A stretch of DNA of 15,045 bases from an uncultured Flavobacterium sp. (GTDB lineage Bacteria; Bacteroidota; Bacteroidia; Flavobacteriales; Flavobacteriaceae). Numbering within the stretch: position 1 is the first letter of the stretch; the number at the start of each line of letters is the position of its first letter. Shown piece after piece: positions 1-7,561 of this stretch. The position numbers and the translations under genes are program-made. The stretch is taken from the NCBI RefSeq assembly GCF_937967675.1, contig NZ_CALBSN010000185.1, positions 1 to 15,045 on the forward strand. The letters run 5' to 3'. The notes below the pieces were generated by a model. The model was not told the origin of the DNA and searched no databases. It saw nothing but the letters and a program-made list of their open reading frames with translations.

Positions 1-2424
1 TTTGCCCGAATTGGTAAAACCTACTCGCCTATTTCTGGTAAAGAAGTAAAAAAAGATACAGTTTCTGATGTTATTAATGATATCAAAGAATTTGCTTTAG
101 ATAGTAAATGGTTACTGCTTGCTCCTATTCATTTAGAAGAAGGAAGAGCTTTAGAGGATAAACTAAAAGTACTACTACAACAAGGTTTCGCTCGTATTTT
201 AGTAGATAACGAAATGGTGCGGTTGGATACCATCGAACAACTCCAATTAGATAACAAAGACATTCTTCTAATCGTTGACCGAATTGTCGTTAAAGACGAA
301 GAAGAATTCTATAATCGATTAGCCGATGCCGTACAAACCGCTTTTTACGAAGGAAAAGGAATTTGTTATTTACAAGAAGTAGATTCGAAAAAGCGATTGG
401 AATTCAGTTCTAATTTTGAATTGGATGGGATTACGTTTTTAGAACCAAATATTCACTTGTTCAGTTTTAATAATCCTTACGGAGCTTGTCCAACCTGCGA
501 AGGCTACGGAAGTGTTATCGGAATTGATGAGGATTTAGTGATTCCCAATACCGCTTTATCCATTTATGAAAATGCAGTTTTTCCTTGGCGTGGCGAAAGT
601 ATGGGTTGGTATCGCGACCAATTGGTAAACAATGCTTATAAATTTGATTTCCCAATTCACAAACCGTTTTTCGAACTTTCTGACGAACAAAAACAACTGA
701 TTTGGGATGGAAATTCCTATTTCACAGGACTACATGATTTCTTTTCGGAATTAGAAGAGAAAAACTATAAAATTCAAAACCGTGTTTTGCTTTCGAGATA
801 TCGCGGAAAGACGAAATGTACCACTTGTAAAGGAAAACGTTTACGTTATGAAGCTAATTTTATTAAAGTTGGAGGAAAAACAATTTCTGATTTAGTAGAT
901 TTACCAATTGTAAACTTAATCGAATTCTTCAAAAAATTAGAATTAAACGAATATGATGCTAAAGTTGCCAAACGTTTATTAATTGAAATCAACAATCGTT
1001 TAGACTTCTTATACAATGTGGGATTGAGTTATTTGACGTTAAATCGCAACTCTAATTCGCTTTCTGGTGGTGAATCGCAACGAATTAATTTAGCGACTTC
1101 GTTAGGAAGTAGTTTAGTAGGTTCGATGTATATTTTAGACGAACCAAGCATCGGTTTACATCCAAAAGATACCGAAAGATTAATCGAAGTATTGAAAGAT
1201 TTACGTGATTTAGGTAATACCGTAATTGTAGTAGAACACGACGAAGATATCATGAAAGCTGCCGATATGATTATCGATATTGGTCCAGAAGCAGGAACTC
1301 ATGGCGGTGAATTAGTCGCACAAGGAACCTATGATGAAATTCTGAAAGCGGATTCATTAACCGCTAAATATCTGAATGGAAAAGAAGAAATTTCGGTTCC
1401 AAAAACCAGAAGAAAATTCAAGAATCATATTGAAGTTATTGGAGCAAGAGAAAATAATTTAAAGAATGAAAATTTTACTTTCCCATTAGAATGTTTAACA
1501 GTGATTACAGGTGTTTCAGGAAGTGGAAAAAGTACCTTGGTGAAGAAAATTTTGTTTCCAGCCATTCAAAAGAAATTAGAAGGTGTTGGAGAAAAAGCAG
1601 GCCAATTTACCGAATTAGCTGGAAGTTTTTCACACATCAAACATATCGAATACGTAGACCAAAATCCGATTGGAAGAAGTTCGCGTTCGAATCCAGTTAC
1701 GTATATCAAAGCTTACGATGATATTCGTGATTTATTTGCGAAACAAAACGTTTCTAAACTACGAAATTATCAAGCCAAACATTTCTCTTTCAACGTTGAT
1801 GGCGGAAGATGTGAAGTGTGTAAAGGTGATGGCGAAGTAACGATTGAAATGCAATTTATGGCCGATGTTCACTTAGAATGTGAAGCTTGTAATGGAAAAC
1901 GTTTCAAAAAAGAAGTGTTAGAAGTAACTTTCGAAAACAAAAACATCGATGACATTTTAAAAATGACTATTGATGAAGCTTTGTTATTCTTTACGGAACA
2001 CAAACAGACCAAAATCACGCAAAAATTACAACCTTTGCAAGACGTTGGTTTAGGCTATGTGCAATTAGGACAATCCTCATCTACCCTTTCTGGTGGCGAG
2101 GCGCAACGTATTAAATTAGCTTCGTTCTTGGTAAAAGGAACGATTAAAGACCGAGCTTTGTTTGTGTTTGACGAACCAACAACAGGCTTACATTTTCACG
2201 ATATCAAAAAATTATTAGCTTCGTTTGATGCGTTGCTAGAAAAAGGACATTCGATTATCGTAATTGAACACAATTTAGATTTAATCAAATGTGCTGATTA
2301 TATTTTAGATATTGGTCCAGAAGGTGGTGAAAATGGAGGAAAATTAGTCGCTTTTGGAACACCAGAAGAAGTAGCTAAAAATAAAAATTCAGTTACAGGA
2401 AAATACTTAAAAGAGAAATTATAA
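1..2424 (+). CDS. uvrA: UvrA family excinuclease ABC subunit A, 5'-truncated by the window edge
   Basis: UvrA is the DNA-damage-recognition ATPase of nucleotide excision repair; it loads UvrB on lesions. The reading frame is open from base 1 (it begins FARIGKTYSP), so the ATG at 214 is internal. 807 residues are visible of a usual ~930-950; the missing N-terminus would hold the first Walker A. In window numbering: UvrB-binding-like region ~25-110, zinc-finger cysteine pairs C163/C166 and C273/C276, first signature LSGGES at 354, first Walker B D380-E381, second Walker A GVSGSGKST at 504, zinc pair C604/C607 with C627/C630, second signature LSGGEA at 696, second Walker B D724-E725. The usual IGRTPRSNPATYTG region reads IGRSSRSNPVTYIK, and the second Walker B is FVFDEP rather than YILDEP. 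These changes suggest the second, divergent UvrA copy that I recall from flavobacteria, but that is inference. A LETM1-like gene follows after one base. Confidence 0.96.
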   Translation, partial: FARIGKTYSPISGKEVKKDTVSDVINDIKEFALDSKWLLLAPIHLEEGRALEDKLKVLLQQGFARILVDNEMVRLDTIEQLQLDNKDILLIVDRIVVKDEEEFYNRLADAVQTAFYEGKGICYLQEVDSKKRLEFSSNFELDGITFLEPNIHLFSFNNPYGACPTCEGYGSVIGIDEDLVIPNTALSIYENAVFPWRGESMGWYRDQLVNNAYKFDFPIHKPFFELSDEQKQLIWDGNSYFTGLHDFFSELEEKNYKIQNRVLLSRYRGKTKCTTCKGKRLRYEANFIKVGGKTISDLVDLPIVNLIEFFKKLELNEYDAKVAKRLLIEINNRLDFLYNVGLSYLTLNRNSNSLSGGESQRINLATSLGSSLVGSMYILDEPSIGLHPKDTERLIEVLKDLRDLGNTVIVVEHDEDIMKAADMIIDIGPEAGTHGGELVAQGTYDEILKADSLTAKYLNGKEEISVPKTRRKFKNHIEVIGARENNLKNENFTFPLECLTVITGVSGSGKSTLVKKILFPAIQKKLEGVGEKAGQFTELAGSFSHIKHIEYVDQNPIGRSSRSNPVTYIKAYDDIRDLFAKQNVSKLRNYQAKHFSFNVDGGRCEVCKGDGEVTIEMQFMADVHLECEACNGKRFKKEVLEVTFENKNIDDILKMTIDEALLFFTEHKQTKITQKLQPLQDVGLGYVQLGQSSSTLSGGEAQRIKLASFLVKGTIKDRALFVFDEPTTGLHFHDIKKLLASFDALLEKGHSIIVIEHNLDLIKCADYILDIGPEGGENGGKLVAFGTPEEVAKNKNSVTGKYLKEKL

Positions 2425-2425
2425 A

Positions 2426-3622
2426 ATGATAAACCCATCTGCAAACGGTTGGATTGACAAGTTTTTTGTTGAAAACAATGATAATTTCATTGATTTTCAA
2501 GGTAATACTTTGTCTTTTTATGAAGATTGTAGAACTACTGGATTTATTTATGGTTATGTGGTACGTTACCAACTTCAAAACCAAATCAACACTACAAAAT
2601 GGTCGTATGATGAAGTGACGAAAGTTGGTTTTTTGAATACGCTTTTTTCGTTATATCGTATCGAAAAATCAAACGGAACGAAAGAGGATTTCATCAATTC
2701 GGTTTACCAATTTTACAAAATCATTCAACCTGAAAACCTGAATTTCATCAAAAAATTACTTCCAGAAGGGACACACAGTTCACGCTTAGAAAAAATTATA
2801 GATGACCGAATCCAAACGAATAATAATACGATTAGCAAGAATTTCTCACACATCATTACCAATGCGCTTTTGTTTATTGATGTTTTAGCATTCGAATATT
2901 ATTTAAAAAATGAAACGTTACCGTCAGATTATCTGAAAAATGTAGAATCGGATTGTATCAAAATTGTTTCATTGGCTTTAAAAATTAAAGAGCGAAAATC
3001 AAAATACGATGAATTATTGGTGAAATTGTTTGAAAATTCAATTCGTTATACCAAATTCAATACTATTGAAAACATTGAATTATCGGAAATAAAATTGATG
3101 CGACACACTTCTTTATTAGAACGTTTATATTTATTAGACATTGCACAAATGGCACTTTGGAGTGATGAAAAATTGGAACCTAATGAAGAGCATTTCTTAC
3201 AACTTTTGAGTTCGGAATTAGAATTAGAAGCTAGTTTACTTGAAAAAAGTAAAAAAGAAATAAATGATTTTATCGAAAAATACAAATCCGAAATACCGTT
3301 TTTTAATTATTCGAATCCGATAAAACATTTTTACGATCAAGCCAATAAAAATGTAACTAAACTTATCATTCGCAACAAAGACCGATTAACCAAAGAAATC
3401 AAGGAAAGTGGTGAATTGATGCAGCTTTTAGCCAAATCTACCACAAAAGATTTAAGCAAAGAAGAAAAAAAGAAAGTAAAAAAACAGTTGCTCGATATCT
3501 GTAAAACAGTTCCATCGCTAACCATTTTCTTACTTCCTGGTGGTGGCTTGTTATTGCCTATTTTGATTAAATTTATTCCACAGTTATTGCCGTCGGCTTT
3601 TAATGAAAATTTAGAAGATTAA
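2426..3622 (+). CDS. LETM1-related protein with TerB-like segment
   Basis: 398-residue protein, start ATG one base after the uvrA stop, so probably cotranscribed and translationally coupled. Residues ~233-285 (LLDIAQMALWSDEKLEPNEE onward) resemble a TerB-like helical fold: hydrophobic helix, acidic D/E turn, then an E-rich helix. Residues ~330-392 match the N-terminal part of the LETM1 domain, with a K/E-rich helix, 'VPSLTIFLLPGGGLLLPILI' (one probable membrane segment) and the closing FIPQLLPSAF, close to the FPNMLPSTF signature of mitochondrial LETM1. The protein stops just after this, so it lacks the ribosome-binding part of LETM1. The N-terminal 220 residues are helical and I do not recognise them. 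Mitochondrial LETM1 is tied to K+/H+ exchange. NCBI, as far as I recall, names such flavobacterial proteins 'LETM1-related biofilm-associated'. Function here is unknown. The 3' end overlaps the convergent carbonic anhydrase gene by four bases. Confidence 0.85.
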   Translation: MINPSANGWIDKFFVENNDNFIDFQGNTLSFYEDCRTTGFIYGYVVRYQLQNQINTTKWSYDEVTKVGFLNTLFSLYRIEKSNGTKEDFINSVYQFYKIIQPENLNFIKKLLPEGTHSSRLEKIIDDRIQTNNNTISKNFSHIITNALLFIDVLAFEYYLKNETLPSDYLKNVESDCIKIVSLALKIKERKSKYDELLVKLFENSIRYTKFNTIENIELSEIKLMRHTSLLERLYLLDIAQMALWSDEKLEPNEEHFLQLLSSELELEASLLEKSKKEINDFIEKYKSEIPFFNYSNPIKHFYDQANKNVTKLIIRNKDRLTKEIKESGELMQLLAKSTTKDLSKEEKKKVKKQLLDICKTVPSLTIFLLPGGGLLLPILIKFIPQLLPSAFNENLED

Positions 3623-4254
3623 AACTTCAACTGATACACGTCATCCAAATCTTTATCGCAACTAAAATTCACGCCTAAATCAGTTACATAACCATCGTTA
3701 AGTCCGTAAACCCAACCGTGTAATGATAATTCTTGACCGTTTTTCCAAGCGGTTTGAACAATGGATGTTTTAGCTAAATCCATAACTTGTTCTTTTACGT
3801 TGATTTCAACAAATTTATTAAAGCGTTCCTTTTCATTTGTAATGGCATCCAACTCATTTTGGTGAAAACGATAGACATCTTTAATATGTCGAATCCAATT
3901 ATCGATGATTCCAATTGAACTATTTCCCATCGCTGCTTTTACTCCTCCACAACCATAATGTCCACAAACAATTACATGTTTTACTTTTAAAGCATTTACA
4001 GCATAATCCAAAACACTCAACATATTCATATCAGAATGTACCACCATATTGGCAATATTTCGGTGAACAAAAACTTCGCCTGGTTCTGCCCCAATAATCT
4101 CATTAGCTGGCACGCGACTATCAGAACAACCTATCCACAATAATGGTGGATTTTGACCATCAGCTAAATTTTTGAAATAATTAGAGTCTAGAGCTAGTTT
4201 ACTTTCTACCCATTTTTTATTATTATCCAATATCTTTTTATAAAAATCACTCAT
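3619..4254 (-). CDS. can: Beta-class carbonic anhydrase, Can type
   Basis: Reversible hydration of CO2 to bicarbonate in the cytoplasm. Counting from the first ATG (4260), the zinc ligands are C45, H101 and C104, with the D47/R49 dyad in WIGCSDSRVPA and the GHYGCGG motif. The whole sequence tracks E. coli Can closely (FLWIGCSDSRVPAE-like block, W-x-x-HIKDV, HGWVYGLNDG). Length ~211-213 residues is normal. Two ATGs lie two codons apart (4260 and 4254). I prefer 4254 (MSDFYKKIL) because a weak -7-like box, TATATTTA, at 4273-4280 leaves a more usual leader, but 4260 is possible. It is the third gene of the minus-strand carbon cluster but lies behind a terminator-like hairpin, so it probably has its own promoter. 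Its last codons overlap the end of the LETM1-like gene on the other strand. Confidence 0.95.
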   Translation of the reverse strand: MSDFYKKILDNNKKWVESKLALDSNYFKNLADGQNPPLLWIGCSDSRVPANEIIGAEPGEVFVHRNIANMVVHSDMNMLSVLDYAVNALKVKHVIVCGHYGCGGVKAAMGNSSIGIIDNWIRHIKDVYRFHQNELDAITNEKERFNKFVEINVKEQVMDLAKTSIVQTAWKNGQELSLHGWVYGLNDGYVTDLGVNFSCDKDLDDVYQLKF

Positions 4255-4272
4255 TATCATATAAATAGTGTA

Positions 4273-4280
4273 TAAATATA
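4273..4280 (-). promoter_or_regulatory. Weak candidate -7 box of the can gene
   Basis: The minus strand reads TATATTTA, one mismatch (final A for G) from the Bacteroidota -7 consensus TAnnTTTG. It lies 12-19 bases ahead of the first ATG and just past the terminator hairpin that ends the upstream carbonic anhydrase gene. I see no clear -33 TTG. The region is so A/T-rich that chance is a real alternative. Confidence 0.3.
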
Positions 4281-4324
4281 AAATAAAAAGCTATCATTTC
4301 TAAATAATATAGAAAATAGATAGC
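4281..4324 (-). terminator. Intrinsic-terminator-like hairpin between the two carbonic anhydrase genes
   Basis: On the minus strand GCTATC (4324-4319) pairs with GATAGC (4295-4290), and an inner TAGAAA/TTTCTA pairing extends the stem past a small internal loop. TTTTTATTT follows immediately (4289-4281). It sits about 20 bases after the stop of the upstream carbonic anhydrase and about 30 before the next gene. It would end or attenuate the sulP-CA transcript and separate can from it. Confidence 0.6.
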
Positions 4325-4344
4325 ATTTAAATTTTGATTTCAAA

Positions 4345-5028
4345 TTAGTGTCTCAATGCTGCTACTGTAAATTCAGGGTTCATATCATCCTTAATATATA
4401 ATACATCATCGTAAAAAGTTACAACACCTGTTTCAATATCATGCATGGCTCCAACAATTCCAATTTGTCCATTTTCTAACATTTGCTCCAAAACAAAGCT
4501 TCTTTCAATGATATTTTTTACACTTCTTTTTACATTGATTTCTGCCACGTTCTCAACAAACTCACTATTCTTTGAACTTCTTTCAGAAGTAGTTACTTTT
4601 TCTTCGTAAACTGCTGGTTGAATTTTAGATAATAATTCCGTTAAATTACCCATTTCTACATGGTCGCAAGCACCTTTTACAGCACCACATTTAGAATGTC
4701 CTAAAACAACAATCAATTTGGAGCCAGCTACTTTACATGCGAATTCCATACTCCCTAAAATATCAGTATTAACAATATTTCCTGCAATTCTTACCGAAAA
4801 AACATCTCCTAACCCTTGGTCAAAAATTAACTCCGCTGAAGTTCTACTATCAATACAACTTAAAATGGTTGCAAAAGGCCATTGTCCATCTCTAGTTTCA
4901 TTAACCTGTTCTAATAAATTGCGATTAGCTTTCAAATTATTTATAAAACGATTGTTACCTTCTTGTAAAAATTGTAATGCTTTACGAGGCGTCATCTGTG
5001 CTTGTGTTTCTTTATTATGTGCTTTCAT
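4345..5028 (-). CDS. Beta-class carbonic anhydrase, SulP-linked
   Basis: 227 residues. Zinc ligands C58, H111 and C114 and the D60/R62 dyad are visible in ILSCIDSRTSAELIF and VLGHSKCGAVKGA, so it should be an active zinc enzyme interconverting CO2 and bicarbonate. The SAELIFDQGLGDVFSVRIAGN block marks a different beta-class clade from the Can-type neighbour, so the two are not a recent duplication. No signal peptide is visible, which implies a cytoplasmic location. The ATG is one base after the stop of the SulP transporter gene. That near-fusion arrangement resembles the natural SulP-carbonic anhydrase fusion proteins known from other bacteria and suggests the enzyme processes the transported bicarbonate (or its CO2) directly at the membrane; this is inference. 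A terminator-like hairpin follows the gene. Confidence 0.95.
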   Translation of the reverse strand: MKAHNKETQAQMTPRKALQFLQEGNNRFINNLKANRNLLEQVNETRDGQWPFATILSCIDSRTSAELIFDQGLGDVFSVRIAGNIVNTDILGSMEFACKVAGSKLIVVLGHSKCGAVKGACDHVEMGNLTELLSKIQPAVYEEKVTTSERSSKNSEFVENVAEINVKRSVKNIIERSFVLEQMLENGQIGIVGAMHDIETGVVTFYDDVLYIKDDMNPEFTVAALRH

Positions 5029-5029
5029 A

Positions 5030-6625
5030 TTATTCTTTATCTTTTTTTGAATCTTTAATTTTTACCTGTTGAAACTCCGTATTATCTAAATTATATTGCT
5101 CTTTAAATCCTATTAAAGTTAAAGTAATATCTTTATCCTTTACTGTTACATTTCTAAAATCTTTGATCAATTCCACTACATCAAAATCTATATATTTTGT
5201 ATGAGATGCATCAATAACTAATTTAGAACCATGAGGAATTTGACCTAATGTCGTTTTAATTGCAGCCTTATTTAAAAATGAGACTTCTTGCGCTAATTTA
5301 ATAGTAATAACATCACCATCATGAAAAGATTCTTTCTTAAACGAATAAGCAATCTTTAGATTTTGATATAAAATAAAAATGATGCTCACTGCTAAACCGA
5401 TTCCTACACCTTTTAATAAATCAATACGCACAACAGCTATTACCGTAATAATAAAAGGAATAAATTGAGAATAACCATTTTTCCACAAATGAACAAATAC
5501 ACTAGGCTTTGCTAATTTATACCCCACCATTAATAAAACTGCAGCCAATGCTGCTAAAGGAATCTTATTCAAAATAAATGGAATTGAAAGTGCAAACGTA
5601 AATAACAACACTCCATGAAAGATCGTTGCTAATTTAGTTCGCCCTCCAGAATTTATATTTGCAGATGAACGAACAACAACCGAAGTCATTGGTAATCCTC
5701 CTAATAAACCACTCAAAATATTGCCAATACCTTGAGCTTTTAATTCTCTATTCGTATCTGTAAATCGTTTAAATGGGTCTAGTTTATCAGTAGCTTCAAT
5801 ACATAATAAAGTTTCTATAGAAGCCACTACTGCAATAGTTACGGCAACTATCCAAACCTTTTCATTAGCCAATTCGGCAAAATTAGGCAATGCGAAACCT
5901 TTTTGAATTTCACCAAAAGAAGGCAAACTCACTAAATGATTTTGAGTCACAATAGCTAGATTAGAACCCGATTGTATGAAAAACTCATTCAACAAAATAC
6001 TAACTACTACTACAACTAAAGCTCCTGGAATTACTTTGATGTTTCGTAATGCAGGTACTTTTTCCCAAAGAATTAATATTGCTAACGACAATAATGCTAT
6101 TAGTAATGCTCCTGTGTGAATATAATTTATGGATTCTATTAACGTGTCAAATGTAGAATGACCTGATTTTTCTATATAGAAAAAATCGCCTTCATTATCA
6201 ATATCATGACCAAAAGCATGTGGAATTTGCTTTAATATAATAATAATACCAATAGCAGCTAACATGCCTTCTATTACACTTGTAGGAAAATAATTAGAAA
6301 AACTACCCGCTTTCAAAAAACCTAAAGCAATCTGAATTAATCCCGCTAAAATTACTGCTACTAAGAAGATATCAAACCCTCCTAAATCTGTAATTGCAGT
6401 TAAAACAATAGCGGTTAAGCCTGCAGCTGGACCCGTAACACTTAATGATGAATTACTTAAAATACCAACTACAACGCCACCTATTACACCTGAAACTATT
6501 CCTGAAAATAAAGGAGCTCCAGACGCTAAAGCTATACCCAAACATAAGGGTAAAGCTACTAAAAATACAACCAAACCAGATGCAAGATCTCCTCTTACAT
6601 TGGAAAAAATAGAATGTTTATTCAT
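5030..6625 (-). CDS. SulP family inorganic anion transporter with STAS domain (probable bicarbonate transporter)
   Basis: 531 residues, normal for bacterial SulP. The N-terminal SulP signature is clear: ALPLCLGIALASGAP (~25-38), then a G-rich helix and LSVTGPAAG (~61-69). About 10-12 hydrophobic segments follow to residue ~430, with the conserved LSGLLGGLPMTSVVVRSSAN and NSGGRTKLATIFHG stretches in the second half. The last ~90 residues form a STAS-like domain (KLVIDASHTKYIDFDVVELI). Family members carry sulfate, bicarbonate, chloride or other anions. The carbonic anhydrase gene starting one base downstream favours bicarbonate, as in BicA-type systems, but sequence alone does not fix the substrate. 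The start ATG at 6625 is the only one before the conserved N-terminus. The leader contains a 12-bp inverted repeat whose inner arm ends six bases before this ATG. Confidence 0.93.
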   Translation of the reverse strand: MNKHSIFSNVRGDLASGLVVFLVALPLCLGIALASGAPLFSGIVSGVIGGVVVGILSNSSLSVTGPAAGLTAIVLTAITDLGGFDIFLVAVILAGLIQIALGFLKAGSFSNYFPTSVIEGMLAAIGIIIILKQIPHAFGHDIDNEGDFFYIEKSGHSTFDTLIESINYIHTGALLIALLSLAILILWEKVPALRNIKVIPGALVVVVVSILLNEFFIQSGSNLAIVTQNHLVSLPSFGEIQKGFALPNFAELANEKVWIVAVTIAVVASIETLLCIEATDKLDPFKRFTDTNRELKAQGIGNILSGLLGGLPMTSVVVRSSANINSGGRTKLATIFHGVLLFTFALSIPFILNKIPLAALAAVLLMVGYKLAKPSVFVHLWKNGYSQFIPFIITVIAVVRIDLLKGVGIGLAVSIIFILYQNLKIAYSFKKESFHDGDVITIKLAQEVSFLNKAAIKTTLGQIPHGSKLVIDASHTKYIDFDVVELIKDFRNVTVKDKDITLTLIGFKEQYNLDNTEFQQVKIKDSKKDKE

Positions 6626-6631
6626 GAAAAA

Positions 6632-6701
6632 ATTTTATAATACGTTATATTACTACACTCAAACAAAATGAAAAGTGCGATGAAAAAAAGTATTATAAAA
6701 T
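6632..6701 (-). repeat. 12-bp inverted repeat in the sulP leader
   Basis: ATTTTATAATAC at 6632-6643 and GTATTATAAAAT at 6690-6701 are perfect reverse complements, 46 bases apart. One arm covers the stop codon of the small exported-protein gene; the other ends six bases before the sulP ATG (6625). Folded in RNA it would place the sulP start beside a stem. The arms are pure A/T apart from one base, so pairing is weak. A paired binding site for a regulator is an alternative. Confidence 0.5.
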
Positions 6702-6983
6702 ATTAGGAGGTGGAGAAAAAATTTGATGCGCCAAATTAGTAAAACTCAAATCATGCTCTACTAATACATTTAATTCAATTACATCAGATTGAACAAAACT
6801 GATAGGAGCATAACTAAATAGAGGTACCGATTTAATTTCATTGAAAGGAATATGATTTTCTTCTTCTTCACACATTGTATAAAAACAAGACGTATCAGCC
6901 TTTTTATCTATTAAACCAACTAAAGTTGGCGTTGATAAAAAGGCTATAAAAATGAATAAAAATACATTTACCAATGATTTCAT
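6693..6983 (-). CDS. Small exported or membrane-anchored hypothetical protein
   Basis: 96 residues from an ATG at 6983. The N-terminus (MKSLVNVFLFIFIAFLSTPT) is a basic residue plus hydrophobic stretch typical of a signal peptide or single anchor. After it come a Cys pair in DTSCFYTMCEEEE followed by an acidic run, a region rich in S/P/V, and a C-terminus FSPPPNIL. I do not recognise a family with certainty; the C-terminal PPPN-type ending and the Cys/acidic patch recall small periplasmic proteins encoded beside Bacteroidota transporters. It lies 67 bases upstream of sulP on the same strand and may be cotranscribed with it. A -7-like box (TATATTCG) precedes the start. Real coding is supported by a good start, the signal-like N-terminus and a tight fit between neighbours; function is unknown. 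Confidence 0.7.
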   Translation of the reverse strand: MKSLVNVFLFIFIAFLSTPTLVGLIDKKADTSCFYTMCEEEENHIPFNEIKSVPLFSYAPISFVQSDVIELNVLVEHDLSFTNLAHQIFSPPPNIL

Positions 6984-6987
6984 TTTG

Positions 6988-6995
6988 CGAATATA
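6988..6995 (-). promoter_or_regulatory. Candidate promoter -7 box of the small protein/sulP operon
   Basis: The minus strand reads TATATTCG five bases before the ATG at 6983, one mismatch from TAnnTTTG. A TTTG lies 22 bases upstream, within the loose spacing of Bacteroidota promoters. The very short distance to the ATG would imply an almost leaderless message, which lowers confidence. Confidence 0.35.
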
Positions 6996-7031
6996 CTATT
7001 TCAAACCGAAAACTCATCAAAATTTATAATA

Positions 7032-7061
7032 AAAAAAAACACCTTTAAAAGGTGCTTTTTT
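7032..7061 (-). terminator. Intrinsic terminator after dps
   Basis: On the minus strand, immediately after the dps stop, AAAAAAGCACCTTT is followed by AAAGGTGTTTTTTTT: a compact CACCTTT/AAAGGTG stem with long A and T tracts. It ends the dps transcript before the small exported-protein gene and is A/T-symmetrical enough to work in both directions. Confidence 0.85.
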
Positions 7062-7063
7062 TA

Positions 7064-7543
7064 TTAAATTTCTTCGTTTAACCAAGCTTTCAACATCCAA
7101 TTGGTTTTTTCTTGTTCTGCAATAAAATCACTCATCATCGAATTGGTTCCTTCATCACTTATTTCAGCGGCTTTTATCAAAATTTGTCTTTCTAATTGCA
7201 AAAGAACACTAATAGATTCTAATATTAATTGAATCGCTTCTTCATCATTAGAAATATCTTTACCTACCCTTAACTTACTATTAGCTATGTAATCTGAAAA
7301 AGTATGCAATGGAACACCTCCTAATGTTAGAACACGTTCAGCTATTAAATCAATTTTTATTTGACTATCGTTATACAGCTCTTCAAATTTTAAATGCAAA
7401 TCAAAAAAACGCTTTCCTCTAATATTCCAATGTAACCCTCTTAAATTTTGATAGTAAACTTGAAAATTGGATAACAAACCATTCAAGTTGGTAACTAATT
7501 CCTGTGATTGTATTATAGGCAATCCTAAACTATTTAATTTCAT
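7064..7543 (-). CDS. dps: Dps family ferritin-like DNA-protection protein
   Basis: Dodecameric mini-ferritin that oxidises Fe(II) with peroxide and stores iron, protecting DNA from Fenton damage. Numbered from MKLNSLGLP, the inter-subunit ferroxidase ligands are all present: H38 (LHWNIRG), H50 (FDLH), D65 and E69 (KIDLIAER), matching H31/H43/D58/E62 of Listeria Dps. 159 residues is typical. An upstream in-frame TTG at 7564 would add seven residues but overlaps the TAAATTTG -7 box (7562-7569), so ATG 7543 is the start. No long basic N-terminal tail is present, so direct DNA binding by a tail is unlikely. It is divergent from oxyR, which strongly suggests peroxide-inducible control. Confidence 0.95.
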   Translation of the reverse strand: MKLNSLGLPIIQSQELVTNLNGLLSNFQVYYQNLRGLHWNIRGKRFFDLHLKFEELYNDSQIKIDLIAERVLTLGGVPLHTFSDYIANSKLRVGKDISNDEEAIQLILESISVLLQLERQILIKAAEISDEGTNSMMSDFIAEQEKTNWMLKAWLNEEI

Positions 7544-7561
7544 GTTTTTTATTTTATTTAC

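Noticed and set aside
3915..4097. Plus-strand 60-residue frame rich in His and Leu within the can gene
   Set aside because: It is antisense to a conserved carbonic anhydrase, and its composition results from reverse reading of the coding strand.
4718..5050. 110-residue plus-strand frame with a hydrophobic C-terminus over the second carbonic anhydrase
   Set aside because: It is fully antisense to a gene with all catalytic residues; the Phe-rich end comes from the A-rich minus-strand start region.
6703..6760. AGGAGG-like sequence on the plus strand at 6705-6710 followed by an ATG at 6725
   Set aside because: The frame stops after about 12 codons, and the bases encode the PPPN end of the minus-strand protein; these bacteria rarely use Shine-Dalgarno sites.
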